DNA from: a virus
Length of the DNA: 34,182 nt
Strand: one strand, 5' to 3'
Virus record (IMG/VR): IMGVR_UViG_3300048032_000055
Location: 1-34,182 of that record
Of this stretch, positions 9,701 through 16,451 are shown in pieces. Numbering within the stretch: position 1 is the stretch's first letter; each line of letters starts with the position of its first letter. A model generated the notes under the pieces. It had not been told where the DNA came from, searched no databases, and saw only the letters and a program-made list of their open reading frames with translations. The position numbers were made by a program, and so were the translations under genes.

Positions 9701-10353
9701 TTTACAACGATGACTTTGAACAAAAAAATATTAACTCTGGTACTTCTATGCAAAAGCTTTACAATAAAAGCTTTAGATATATCAATCAACTAATACCTCC
9801 AGTCGGTTCAGTAACCACTAAATCTATGGCAACTAAAGATGATACTTTTGTAGACATAGGTAAGACTTTAGGTGGTGTTAGGTCAACGTCAGGTCCAACT
9901 CCATCTGAAAGAGTTCTTGGTTCAATAGCTGAGAAGCCTTGGGAAGCTGTTAAATGGGGTGGAAGCGCTGAATATAAAAACAGGATGAATGGTTTAGTAA
10001 GTGAGATATTAAACTTTGAATCTACACTACTTATTGAAGACGGATTTCTTAAGTTACCTTTAACTAAAAGACTTGAAGAAGTTAAAAGATTAAAAGAAAG
10101 AGTTAGAAAAAGAGCAGTATCTGCAATAGCTACAAGTACTAATGTGAGAGATAAGATATTTTTAATAGAAAATAAAATAAAAAGATTATCTGGTAAAAGA
10201 AATAAAGATTTACTGTACGTCTTAGACTATCTTGAATATGATGGTGGTATTGAAGATATTAAAGGAGAAGTAGGTGGAGAAGAAAAATTAGAATTTATAT
10301 TAATGCTGCTTGAAAATAAAGATGAAGGTATTTTTAGGGACATCTCAAAATAA
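6721..10353 (+). CDS. Giant internal virion (ejection-like) protein, 1210 aa
   Basis: It is the largest gene of the window. The N-terminal 80 residues are acidic. A hydrophobic stretch (about 215-245) contains AIGLGVGKLFGTAVAKGTVGF, and a second Gly/Ala-rich region around 850 reads SIVGAGLIYGISADG. The remainder is mixed helix. The C-terminal 100 residues are charged and helical (RLEEVKRLKERVRKRAVSA). Size and position at the end of the late operon match the large ejection proteins of podoviruses such as T7 gp16, but no transglycosylase motif is visible; muralytic activity may instead reside in the GH24 protein. A strong terminator follows directly after the stop. Confidence 0.7.
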   Translation: MEELDLELSNIFDDAVEIEQEVDLEPTIPEFKDGNTTLNDTLSETFNELPVDDSETFSDIFDQMFEDAEEVPKQNLGSTVEAPYVTLMREVKKLSADGPIDEEVALNNPTIMQGIKDIMKSRRIGTTDYTAFDEKYDRDLSGKELYEEWQNWMRSLEGGQTITSWNDFAWSKQSNDADRFLLGASLELFDAGRNIFDKDTSWTEFGDGLRDYTRAAFWDPTTAIGLGVGKLFGTAVAKGTVGFAMRQIVKELREDLTKKGIAKSAIDQQVRNTLKQGFKSAGRQRLGRLAAITSVDIVSSVGSDYVNQSLRIGSGIQEKYSAPQSVGSAMGVILLPSLMASMRAVDLGTKTEFIKRYLPDFAAYQNIWNKLGGQSKSTIEKNIMDQVDLSKVNGNLKSVFQRFKNDLDLKEFLPYMQARDEAEKLVTKKDIAGNPLSQENFFEITLTNNFIEALSEAGFRYAPREADDNVSKFITDAMIYLDDSTVDSLKNAFTEQFGELPDSISKITNSKDLSAWFLNRGRSAGQTLGYRSQMSKLLGKEPGDITVADLLSAAQGNAAEIKPGPQRVKYLQSIWKRMVTSHPSTIGLNVKGWAYTHNMGIASDAVMGFLHAVKFEGKKSKGSLLGATRKGLNLLTPEATIDSADAYIKLFPEVGERLYAERAGGIDHLKILENLGLDPNAKVNKLTEASISKLQKFMGVQLQDEITKSISFMGEIDKNIQKHYGMGYNKFMNQPDAYAKMFSEDYLSNVLEPSLAVAKRETYSTSWAGNPNQTFMGMLANYVEEYSNKAGTGLLLPFGRFFNTATATLGDHLPLNALRHIALGSFQDSRGPKGIIKRALDDKGTELMAKSIVGAGLIYGISADGESNFTKSKDKVNNGLTWNQIERPDGSIADITAEFPEAYVQIISQGLAHLELDGRIPPALQEEAGKIMLSNVFRDSGAVYEALKNYMGIVADGDKQQVYKASLGILSDSVSKVASGVTRPAEPFNQALMFYNDDFEQKNINSGTSMQKLYNKSFRYINQLIPPVGSVTTKSMATKDDTFVDIGKTLGGVRSTSGPTPSERVLGSIAEKPWEAVKWGGSAEYKNRMNGLVSEILNFESTLLIEDGFLKLPLTKRLEEVKRLKERVRKRAVSAIATSTNVRDKIFLIENKIKRLSGKRNKDLLYVLDYLEYDGGIEDIKGEVGGEEKLEFILMLLENKDEGIFRDISK

Positions 10354-10354
10354 A

Positions 10355-10381
10355 GGGGCTGTAAAGCCCCCATCTTTTTTT
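10355..10381. terminator. Rho-independent terminator between converging operons
   Basis: GGGGCT (10355-10360), loop GTAA, AGCCCC (10365-10370), then CA and a T run (10375-10381). It ends the rightward late operon. On the minus strand the same stem is followed by an AT-rich TTTATTTTG, so it may also work for the leftward operon, whose last stop codon overlaps the T run. Confidence 0.9.
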
Positions 10382-10610
10382 AATCATCATCTTCTAATAT
10401 GTGATCAGCCCAACCATAAGCTTCACGTTTAACTTCCTCAGTACGACCAGCGCCCCTACCACTTGCTAGTATACCCGACAAGGCTTGACCTGTCAGGTAT
10501 AGGCGAGAGGTTAGGGGTTTTTCTTTTGGCCTATTCTTTTTAGTATAGGCCTTGGCTTCCTCTTCTAGAGGTGGTAAATTATTCTGCTCTGCTTTAGTTG
10601 GTCTGCCCAT
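10380..10610 (-). CDS. Small hypothetical protein
   Basis: This 76-aa protein begins MGRPTKAEQ, then has a basic segment KKNRPKEKPLTSRLYL and a short GILASGRGAGR stretch, with an acidic end. It is hydrophilic and has no recognised domain. It is the last gene of the leftward operon, 8 nt after the DUF3310 gene. An AGGGTGAT precedes the ATG. The GRPTKAEQ opening is often seen in small phage proteins with possible DNA-binding character, but this is weak. Confidence 0.6.
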   Translation of the reverse strand: MGRPTKAEQNNLPPLEEEAKAYTKKNRPKEKPLTSRLYLTGQALSGILASGRGAGRTEEVKREAYGWADHILEDDD

Positions 10611-10618
10611 GTATCACC

Positions 10619-10861
10619 CTATTTATATTTTTCTGCCAGTGCTTCATTCATTCTTTTAAGATACCATTCTGCTTTCTTCATGTCCTCTACACCATTACCT
10701 TTGTATCTATATCTATGTTGATACTTAATCATGTTGCCGTGACAGTAAGAAATAAATCCATCTAACCCAAGCACTTGTCGTATATAGTCAATACATTCTA
10801 TACCATCTTGGTTATAGTGTGCAGGACGTTCTACTGGATCAAATGTTTCTTGATCTTTCAT
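10619..10861 (-). CDS. DUF3310 protein, T7 gp1.7-like nucleotide kinase family
   Basis: Residues after the start carry VERPAHYN, IECIDYIRQVLG, FISYCHGNMIKYQHRYRYKG and DMKKAEWYLKRM, the hallmark blocks of DUF3310. The family includes phage T7 gp1.7, which phosphorylates dTMP and dGMP. The ATG at 10861 is chosen because a perfect AAGGAG lies 9 nt upstream; an upstream ATG at 10888, overlapping the previous stop, would add nine residues. With RNR, ThyX, MazG and glutaredoxin in the same operon, a role in the dNTP supply is likely. Kinase activity in this member is not shown by the sequence. Confidence 0.8.
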   Translation of the reverse strand: MKDQETFDPVERPAHYNQDGIECIDYIRQVLGLDGFISYCHGNMIKYQHRYRYKGNGVEDMKKAEWYLKRMNEALAEKYK

Positions 10862-10887
10862 TATGTGAAACTCCTTCCATTTAGCCA

Positions 10888-11334
10888 TTATGTATTCACC
10901 AACTCTGCTGATGTATAAGGAATGTGAAAGAACAGTTCACCTTTTTGTATGTACCTACCCTTAGCTTCTGCTAAACTTTCTTGAGTTAGCAAGGTATCTT
11001 TGATACGCCATACTTGTTTCATATCCTCACGGAATACATAGAAATTTAATACCCCATTTGTACCATCATACTTATCCAGTAAACGTTGCTTACGTTCTGG
11101 TATACGGATCTCAGACCAATGTGTAGGCCAATCTTCTTTCCAAGCTACTTTGACTTCAGCCTCATTGAAATATGTATATCCGTCTTTCTGGGAGACGACA
11201 TCTACAAAATAGTTTTCTTCGGTATTAACTATAGTATGTCCTTTTGATTCCAAAAGTTTAACCAATGTATCTTTAGCTTTCTTATCGTAAGCTTGGTACA
11301 ATGCCCTGCTAAAGTTTTTTCTTACTGGTTTCAT
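10888..11334 (-). CDS. Putative PD-(D/E)XK nuclease-like protein
   Basis: The protein has 148 aa. The segment YFVDVVSQKDGYTYFNEAEVKVAW has Asp45 followed by Glu60-Val-Lys62, with strand-like surroundings, the layout of a PD-(D/E)XK active site. IRIPERKQRLL and a strand LNFYVFR follow, as in many members of this fold. The exact family is not recognised, and DNA resolvase or endonuclease is the best guess. The start overlaps the glutaredoxin gene by 26 nt and the stop is followed immediately by the DUF3310 region. A non-catalytic protein is possible. Confidence 0.6.
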   Translation of the reverse strand: MKPVRKNFSRALYQAYDKKAKDTLVKLLESKGHTIVNTEENYFVDVVSQKDGYTYFNEAEVKVAWKEDWPTHWSEIRIPERKQRLLDKYDGTNGVLNFYVFREDMKQVWRIKDTLLTQESLAEAKGRYIQKGELFFHIPYTSAELVNT

Positions 11335-11557
11335 CTAGGTATTCCTTTAGTTCTGTGTAGCCCCCAAGGTGAGTGCCATCTGGTTTAAATATTTGTGGTA
11401 CTGTAGTGTACCCTGATTTGCGCATTAAAGTCAACAACCATTTACTACTTGCTGACTGTACGTTGTATGTTGTTACCTGACTTCCTGCAACACCTCTTAG
11501 TAATTGTAAAGAGGCATCACAGAAGTTACATTGGTTTTTAGTTATTACTATCCACAT
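11309..11557 (-). CDS. Glutaredoxin
   Basis: This 82-aa thioredoxin-fold protein has the redox motif Cys10-Asn-Phe-Cys13 near the N-terminus, the cis-proline segment TTVPQIF, and the GGYTELKEYL end of glutaredoxins. Its start shares a base with the RNR stop (taATG), so the two are translated together. It probably reduces the C-terminal cysteine pair of the phage RNR after each turnover, drawing electrons from host glutathione or thioredoxin reductase. Length is normal for a minimal glutaredoxin. Confidence 0.88.
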   Translation of the reverse strand: MWIVITKNQCNFCDASLQLLRGVAGSQVTTYNVQSASSKWLLTLMRKSGYTTVPQIFKPDGTHLGGYTELKEYLDETSKKKL

Positions 11558-13464
11558 TAAACTAAGTCAACTATCTCACAGCTATCACCACTACATGCTA
11601 GTGTTTGACTACCTGCAGTATTATCTTCTTGTTCATATTCTGATAGTTTATCCCAATCAATACTATCAGGCATCTTGTCTAAAAGAATGTGATAGTCTGT
11701 AGCTAGACAATCTTGGTAAGGTGCTTGCTGATAAGTGTGTTCATTGAATGGTAAGAATGATACACCTGACATCTCATCGAAATGTTTATACACAAACGCA
11801 CCTACCTCAAACCACTCGTTATTCTTTACGTTAATCGTAACAGACGGTTTATGTTCACACCATGATCGTTGATAGGCTAACCACATCTCTAGCTGTTCTA
11901 TGGCAGACATATCAGCAGTAACTGTTGCACCCTCTGGAGCTTTCATAGGGAAGCTAAACACAGTAGTCTGGTCAGGCTTCATTACGTCTGGCTCATTAGG
12001 TATACCTTGATCCATCATGAATTGTGTCAACGGGTCTTTGTTGTCTCCACGTACAGTGCGAATATAATAGGCTGAGTGACGAGCGTGTATGCCACTGCTA
12101 GAGTCAACCAGTTGGCTGACAGTACCGCTTGGTTTAACACAGCTGATAGCAGTACTGACAGGGATATCAAGGCGTTCAGCCCACTTAGCATTAGTAGCAA
12201 CGGCGATTTGTTTGAGGTGTTCAAGAGTTTTCTCCAGTCCTTTGTTAGCTTTTGTGGTTAAAGGGTTATCCATGATACCTGTCATAGATACACCAAGTAA
12301 TCTTTCTTCTTCAGTATTGTTCTGCCATGACTTACGTAAGTATGGGAACTTAGTGAATGATGATTGTATTGTACCTAAGATAGTAGCTATACGTACCTTA
12401 CGTTCTAAGTCTTCTGTATTATCAGTAGCTCTTACAACTACCTCTGTTAGATTACAGAATTGATTAGGCCGTAAAATTATTTCACTACATGGGTTAGTCC
12501 CGAACTCAAAGTTAGGGTCACGTCTTCCATTCTTAGCCGCTTGTTTCTTAGATGCTTGTCTGTTGAAGATACCACGTTCACCTGAGCCTGACTCAACTAA
12601 CGCCATCCACTCACGCATGAAAGATAAACTGTCAGGCTTCTCAGTATATGAAACAGAGTTGTTAGCCAAGGCACGTTGAGGATCATTGTCCCACCATGAG
12701 CCTGACTTAGCATGTCTCATACGATCATCAGATAGATTAGATAGAGAGATCATAGCTGACCTACGTACACCACCAACTACAACTACCTCACCAATCTTAC
12801 ACATGATGTCGTGGCATTCTAGTGATGATAGTTTACGTCCTTTAGCATCTTTAAATGTCTTGATAACAAAGTTGAATAGATCAATCAGAGGCATTGGGCC
12901 TGATGCTCTACCACCAAATGTCTTTAGCTTTGCACCTGCAGGTCGTACCTTAGATACATCCCATCTTGGTATCTCACCACTATAAAGCAATGCAATCATT
13001 TGACGTAGTGATTTAGCCCAACCTTCTTTACTATCTTTAACTACGATAGTAGTTTCACTTTCATACAAAAGCTCAGGTACTTCTGGTAGCTTAGTAACTG
13101 ACTGACGTTCAACAGAGAAGCCAACACCAGTACCACACAGTAGGATAAACATAGCTTCATCAAATGCTTTGACATCATCTACTGCTAAGTATGAACAGTT
13201 ATAACCTGCTGTATTATCACGAGCCAAAGCTGGACCGGCTGTCATTAATGCCCTCATAGAAGGCATGACTTCTAGTCCTAATATGGCCTGTTCAATCTCA
13301 GCTATCTGCTTAGGGTTATCACCTAATGCTGGACGTACTAGGTTCTTCATGTAGCGATCCACTGTTTCACTCCATGTCTCCCTACGACCTTCATCATCAA
13401 GCCAACGAGCATAACGTGACTTATGTATAAAGGATTGATAATCCGTTGGTAGTTGGTTATTCAT
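11557..13464 (-). CDS. Adenosylcobalamin-dependent (class II) ribonucleotide reductase
   Basis: The 635-aa enzyme converts ribonucleotides to deoxyribonucleotides. The radical site NPCSEI gives Asn324, Cys326 (thiyl) and Glu328. Cys90 (YNCSYLAV) and Cys337 (FCNLTEV, 11 residues after the thiyl Cys, as in the Lactobacillus leichmannii enzyme) are the substrate-reducing pair. The tail has Cys624-x4-Cys629, matching the relay cysteines of that monomeric class. No NrdB or NrdG partner is encoded, which fits class II. It is shorter than the roughly 740-aa bacterial form. The enzyme needs host B12. Upstream GAGGAG supports the ATG. Glutaredoxin follows with a one-base overlap. Confidence 0.93.
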   Translation of the reverse strand: MNNQLPTDYQSFIHKSRYARWLDDEGRRETWSETVDRYMKNLVRPALGDNPKQIAEIEQAILGLEVMPSMRALMTAGPALARDNTAGYNCSYLAVDDVKAFDEAMFILLCGTGVGFSVERQSVTKLPEVPELLYESETTIVVKDSKEGWAKSLRQMIALLYSGEIPRWDVSKVRPAGAKLKTFGGRASGPMPLIDLFNFVIKTFKDAKGRKLSSLECHDIMCKIGEVVVVGGVRRSAMISLSNLSDDRMRHAKSGSWWDNDPQRALANNSVSYTEKPDSLSFMREWMALVESGSGERGIFNRQASKKQAAKNGRRDPNFEFGTNPCSEIILRPNQFCNLTEVVVRATDNTEDLERKVRIATILGTIQSSFTKFPYLRKSWQNNTEEERLLGVSMTGIMDNPLTTKANKGLEKTLEHLKQIAVATNAKWAERLDIPVSTAISCVKPSGTVSQLVDSSSGIHARHSAYYIRTVRGDNKDPLTQFMMDQGIPNEPDVMKPDQTTVFSFPMKAPEGATVTADMSAIEQLEMWLAYQRSWCEHKPSVTINVKNNEWFEVGAFVYKHFDEMSGVSFLPFNEHTYQQAPYQDCLATDYHILLDKMPDSIDWDKLSEYEQEDNTAGSQTLACSGDSCEIVDLV

Positions 13465-13465
13465 T

Positions 13466-13693
13466 TTATTTATTCTCCTCTACGTATTTCTCAAACTCAT
13501 CAAAGCTGTCAAACTTTATAGGTTCTTGATTGTCTTTATTGATAGCTATCCAACTAAGAGTACCATCTTTATTTTTAGATATAGCTGAACTTGTAAATGT
13601 GTAATCTTCTAAATCTGTTAGATCTACTTGCTCAACTAATTCCATTGTTTTAGGATTGACTATTACTATATCACCATCACTTTTAGCTATCAT
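13466..13693 (-). CDS. Small hypothetical acidic protein
   Basis: This 75-aa protein has an alternating hydrophobic pattern (DIVIVNPKTMELVEQVDL) and an acidic C-terminal helix FDEFEKYVEE. It overlaps the MazG gene by 4 nt and lies 1 nt before the RNR ATG, so it is tightly built into the nucleotide operon. Its own stop region contains the RNR Shine-Dalgarno. No domain is recognised. Confidence 0.6.
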   Translation of the reverse strand: MIAKSDGDIVIVNPKTMELVEQVDLTDLEDYTFTSSAISKNKDGTLSWIAINKDNQEPIKFDSFDEFEKYVEENK

Positions 13694-14007
13694 CTATTAT
13701 CTCCTGACCCTTGTATTTTGTTTCTATCTTTACGACTGGATAACTTCTCAATATTTATATCAGCAATCTCATCAAGGTTATAACCGATATCATTAGCAAG
13801 ATTAGCTAAGTACCAAAGTACATCACCTAATTCTTTAGCTACTTCATGCCTGTTAAAAGTACCATCACGTACTTGCTTTTTAACTTTCTCGGCTACCTCA
13901 CCAGCTTCTCCACAAAGCCCCAACGTAGGGTATAGGACTCTGTGGGTTGCAGGATAAATAGCAAAGCTTGCAGCTTTTATTTGGTATTCTCTAAAACCAA
14001 TAGCCAT
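13690..14007 (-). CDS. MazG-like nucleotide pyrophosphohydrolase
   Basis: This 105-aa all-helical protein has the metal-binding signature GEAGE (Glu34, Glu37) and KELGD (Glu59, Asp62), each in a helix, typical of single-domain MazG/dUTPase-2-like NTP pyrophosphohydrolases. Phage MazG proteins hydrolyse NTPs or dNTPs; a role in changing host (p)ppGpp signalling has been proposed, while biochemical work on cyanophage MazG favours dGTP/GTP. AAAGGAAAG precedes the ATG. It overlaps the next gene by 4 nt. Substrate here is unknown. Confidence 0.85.
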   Translation of the reverse strand: MAIGFREYQIKAASFAIYPATHRVLYPTLGLCGEAGEVAEKVKKQVRDGTFNRHEVAKELGDVLWYLANLANDIGYNLDEIADINIEKLSSRKDRNKIQGSGDNR

Positions 14008-14032
14008 ATTCTTTCCTTTATTAAATTACTTT

Positions 14033-14242
14033 TTATTTTTTATCTTCGGCTTCATCTTTAATACCTAATGAATCTTTAAGTTCATTAGTCTTCATATTTT
14101 GAATAGCCCTTACACATTGTACCATATGGTCAATAAGTGTAATAGAGTTTTGACCTAAGTTTAAGATAGACACAATCTCATTTTGTGCATCTGTAAAATC
14201 TTTAGTATCAAATTCTTGTTCGTCAATAGTTATTTTAGTCAT
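14033..14242 (-). CDS. Small hypothetical protein, ITIDEQEF-type
   Basis: This 69-aa protein starts MTKITIDEQEFDTKDFTDAQNEIV, the pattern of a common small phage family (DUF6447-like by eye), then a single helix and an acidic/basic tail. In the usual family the middle carries a heptad QxxxLxxxL that is less clear here. The ATG overlaps the end of the 54-aa gene upstream by 8 nt. No function is assigned. Confidence 0.6.
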   Translation of the reverse strand: MTKITIDEQEFDTKDFTDAQNEIVSILNLGQNSITLIDHMVQCVRAIQNMKTNELKDSLGIKDEAEDKK

Positions 14243-14399
14243 GCTGTTTTACCTCACAGTCAGTTACATTTATGTCATCTATATCATACAGATGATCTCG
14301 GATTACCTCACCTAGTACGGCAAGATTATACTTAGGGTCAACCTCTAAAAAGTTTGCAGTTGGGTCAACCTTAATTATTAGATTAATCTCATAGAGCAA
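14235..14399 (-). CDS. Small 54-aa protein with TTG start
   Basis: An open frame of 54 codons starts at TTG (14399) with a perfect AGGAG Shine-Dalgarno 8 nt upstream and an in-frame stop just before that. The product begins MLYEINLIIKVDPTANFLEV and ends DDINVTDCEVKQHD. The amphipathic strand and acidic helix pattern look like a folded alpha-beta mini-protein. It fills an otherwise unexplained gap and overlaps the next ATG by 8 nt, as neighbours do. The only nearby ATG gives a four-codon frame. Function unknown. Confidence 0.65.
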   Translation of the reverse strand: MLYEINLIIKVDPTANFLEVDPKYNLAVLGEVIRDHLYDIDDINVTDCEVKQHD

Positions 14400-14437
14400 A
14401 GTGAAAGCTCCTAGTTATATTTAAGTTGATGAACAAG

Positions 14438-14674
14438 TCAAGAATCATTTGTGTATCCTGATATTATTAATGGTTCTATACTGTCATAGAAATAAGATGA
14501 CCATTCGTATGCGTCATTGAGTTCTTCAAAATAAAAATTACCATCAAACACATCACCATTCATTTCTGCCTTACATACTAATACGAAGTTAGCATCATCA
14601 GGCCAATCATCACTATCAGGAGTATCATCTCTAGATGTTGGCCCAGATATTATACCCCAAATTTTAACACTCAT
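14438..14674 (-). CDS. Small hypothetical protein
   Basis: This 78-aa protein begins MSVKIWGIISGPTSRDDTPDSDDWPDD and continues with strands FVLVCKAEMNGDVFDGNFYFEE and a YEWSSYFYD helix. The start at 14674 is chosen because its ATG overlaps the preceding TGA (ATGA) and a GGA lies a few bases upstream; an upstream in-frame start would run 60 nt into the nuclease gene. Sequence suggests a compact acidic alpha-beta fold of unknown role. Confidence 0.65.
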   Translation of the reverse strand: MSVKIWGIISGPTSRDDTPDSDDWPDDANFVLVCKAEMNGDVFDGNFYFEELNDAYEWSSYFYDSIEPLIISGYTNDS

Positions 14675-15015
14675 TTTTTCCAGTTCCTTAATAGCTCCAT
14701 GTAATGATCTATACTTATCATAACTATCCACGGTTGTCTATCGGATCTATAAAAAACTACAGGTTCACCTTTGGCATGATTACTTGCTTGATCTATGTAA
14801 CCATACGCAGTCTTGAAGCCAGACTTACGCCTCTTAACTTCTATTGTAATAGGCATAGCTTTACGTGCGGCTGGTGACAACTGTATGTCCTCACCTGAGT
14901 CGCCCATAGTAGTTGACTTGATGTCATCAGGTTCAAACTCAGGGAATGTTTCAAGTAACTTATCCCTGACTTCTTGTTGACCTGTTCTACCTTTGGCTTT
15001 ACCCGCCCTCGACAT
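14671..15015 (-). CDS. PD-(D/E)XK Holliday-junction-resolvase-like nuclease
   Basis: The protein has about 114 aa. After a basic start (SRAGKAKGRTGQQEVRDKLLE) come GDSGEDIQLSPAARKAMP and ITIEVKRRKS, a D-(x)n-ExK active site, then YGYIDQASNHAKGEPVVFYRSDRQPWIVMIS, the continuation seen in phage resolvase-like nucleases. It would cut branched DNA during replication and packaging, a job done by endonuclease I in T7. ATG 15015 is preferred to TTG 15018 because AGGAG then sits 7 nt upstream. It overlaps the exonuclease gene by 17 nt. Confidence 0.75.
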   Translation of the reverse strand: MSRAGKAKGRTGQQEVRDKLLETFPEFEPDDIKSTTMGDSGEDIQLSPAARKAMPITIEVKRRKSGFKTAYGYIDQASNHAKGEPVVFYRSDRQPWIVMISIDHYMELLRNWKK

Positions 15016-15862
15016 CAAAGATCTCCTCTACATTAGGTTCTTTCTCAACATGTACTAAGTACTCAACACCATAAGAGTATTGGAACTTACGTGCATTAGG
15101 CCAACAAAGGTTCTTGAAGTCACAGTAAATACATGACCTATCTAACTTAGTATTAGGACTAGTTTTGCTGGCAGGTACTGGTGATATACGTTCATCAGGT
15201 ATTTTACCTGCAACCAAAGATTTAGCATGTAGCATATCCTTTTTCTTAGTCTTCAGTTCTTTACTGAAGTCATACCTATCTAGACACATCTCACCTGTAA
15301 CCTTATTGATCACAAGGAATGCACCTTCTTTTTTGTTTGTTACAAGTGGGTCTTCTTTACCTGCATAAACATAGGACGACAACTGAGATACATATCCAAA
15401 TGGATCTTCTTCTCTTAGCTTACCCTCTTTAAATTTTTTAAACGAGTAAGGGCTAGCTGTCTTAACATCTACAGTCATACCATCTATAACAGCATCACGA
15501 TGCCCCTTAATGCCATGCACAGACAGTCTGTCTTGCATACCTACACAAGAATGACCAGAGGCTTTCACCATAGCTAGTATAAGCTCTTCTATCATATCAC
15601 CATAGAAAAACATCAAGTACTTTTCAGCCTTAAGTTTGATACCTTCTTGTGCTTTGTTTACTTTATACCACAACTTTCTGTCACAGTCAGTACCAACACC
15701 AGACAAGGATAAGTATCCTCTCGGTGCTTGTGGTTTACTAAATCTTGCAAGTGCTGTATCAGACACAGCTTTGCCCATCTCAGTGCTAATGGCTTCATTC
15801 CAACCACCAACTCCTAAGAGTACATCTTCAAGATCTTTTATTAGTGTATCTATTGTTTTCAT
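14999..15862 (-). CDS. Cas4/RecB-like PD-(D/E)XK exonuclease with Fe-S cysteines
   Basis: The 287-aa protein has the nuclease core around residues 118-136: GHRDAVIDG (His121, Asp123) and VDVKTAS (Asp132-x-Lys134), followed by a QLSSY helix like the QxxxY motif of RecB-family nucleases. Cys60 (TDCDRKLWY) pairs with C-terminal Cys244, Cys247 and Cys253 (CIYCDFKNLC), the four cysteines that bind a 4Fe-4S cluster in Cas4 and AddB. It likely degrades DNA 5' to 3' or processes ends, filling the place of T7 gp6 next to SSB and polymerase. The gene is separated from SSB by a terminator-like hairpin. Confidence 0.85.
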   Translation of the reverse strand: MKTIDTLIKDLEDVLLGVGGWNEAISTEMGKAVSDTALARFSKPQAPRGYLSLSGVGTDCDRKLWYKVNKAQEGIKLKAEKYLMFFYGDMIEELILAMVKASGHSCVGMQDRLSVHGIKGHRDAVIDGMTVDVKTASPYSFKKFKEGKLREEDPFGYVSQLSSYVYAGKEDPLVTNKKEGAFLVINKVTGEMCLDRYDFSKELKTKKKDMLHAKSLVAGKIPDERISPVPASKTSPNTKLDRSCIYCDFKNLCWPNARKFQYSYGVEYLVHVEKEPNVEEIFDVEGG

Positions 15863-15875
15863 ATTAACTCCTCAG

Positions 15876-15920
15876 TTAAAAAGTGGGGTAGGAAGAAAGG
15901 AAAGGAAACACCTACCCCAC
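15876..15920 (-). terminator. Rho-independent terminator or attenuator after SSB
   Basis: Perfect 10-bp inverted repeat GTGGGGTAGG (15883-15892) and CCTACCCCAC (15911-15920), with an 18-nt loop. On the minus strand it is followed at once by CTTTTT (T run at 15878-15882). It lies between the SSB stop and the exonuclease start, so partial read-through would lower downstream expression. Confidence 0.8.
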
Positions 15921-15929
15921 AAGTTGTGC

Positions 15930-16433
15930 TTAGAACAGTACCTCGTTCCCAGCCACAGGTTTAGAATCAGTTGAAGGTGGAGGAGAATCACCCTCGTCAC
16001 GAACATATTTAACATGCTCTAAGACTTTAACCTTATCTAAACGTGTTCCAACTACACCTGACATTTTGGTATCATAGACTGATAGTAATACTTCCACAGT
16101 AGAACCATTACCTATAGTGCCATCTATATCATAGTCCCAAGGAGTATCATCTGCCTTAACAACTTCAGGTGCTCCACTATCCCAATCACGTCCTGTATTA
16201 AACTTACGGACAAATCTAATTATATGTCCTCTTCCTTCTGGGTCAGGCTTACCCTTCTTAATAGAACGAGATGCTTTAAGTGCAGTTAAATTTTCTTCAT
16301 CTAAGATGACATCAATAGTACATGCACCATCGCACTCTCTATAAACACCATCATACCCTAGCATATCTCTGTTAGCAGCAAATACTTTTGCCCACTCACC
16401 TATACCTGTTAATTTTAATCTTCTTGTTGCCAT
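15930..16433 (-). CDS. Single-stranded DNA-binding protein (T7 gp2.5-like)
   Basis: The 167-aa protein begins with KLTGIGEWAKVFAANRDMLGYDG, has a central stretch EEGR-like GRGHIIRFVRKFNTGRDWDSGAPEVVKAD, then STVEVLLSVYDTK and GTRLDKVKVLEHVKY. These are typical of the OB-fold SSB of T7-like phages. A flexible Pro/Ser/Asp tail ends in Phe, as in gp2.5, although it is less acidic. It coats single strands and should bind polymerase and helicase, whose genes lie directly upstream. TGGAG precedes the ATG. A strong hairpin follows the gene, fitting high expression. Confidence 0.82.
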   Translation of the reverse strand: MATRRLKLTGIGEWAKVFAANRDMLGYDGVYRECDGACTIDVILDEENLTALKASRSIKKGKPDPEGRGHIIRFVRKFNTGRDWDSGAPEVVKADDTPWDYDIDGTIGNGSTVEVLLSVYDTKMSGVVGTRLDKVKVLEHVKYVRDEGDSPPPSTDSKPVAGNEVLF

Positions 16434-16451
16434 AATTGGACTCCATTTCTG

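Noticed and set aside
12089-12463. Plus-strand open frame of 124 codons within the RNR region
   Set aside because: Antisense to the catalytic core of the RNR, low-complexity Leu/Ser product, no coupling to other plus-strand genes.
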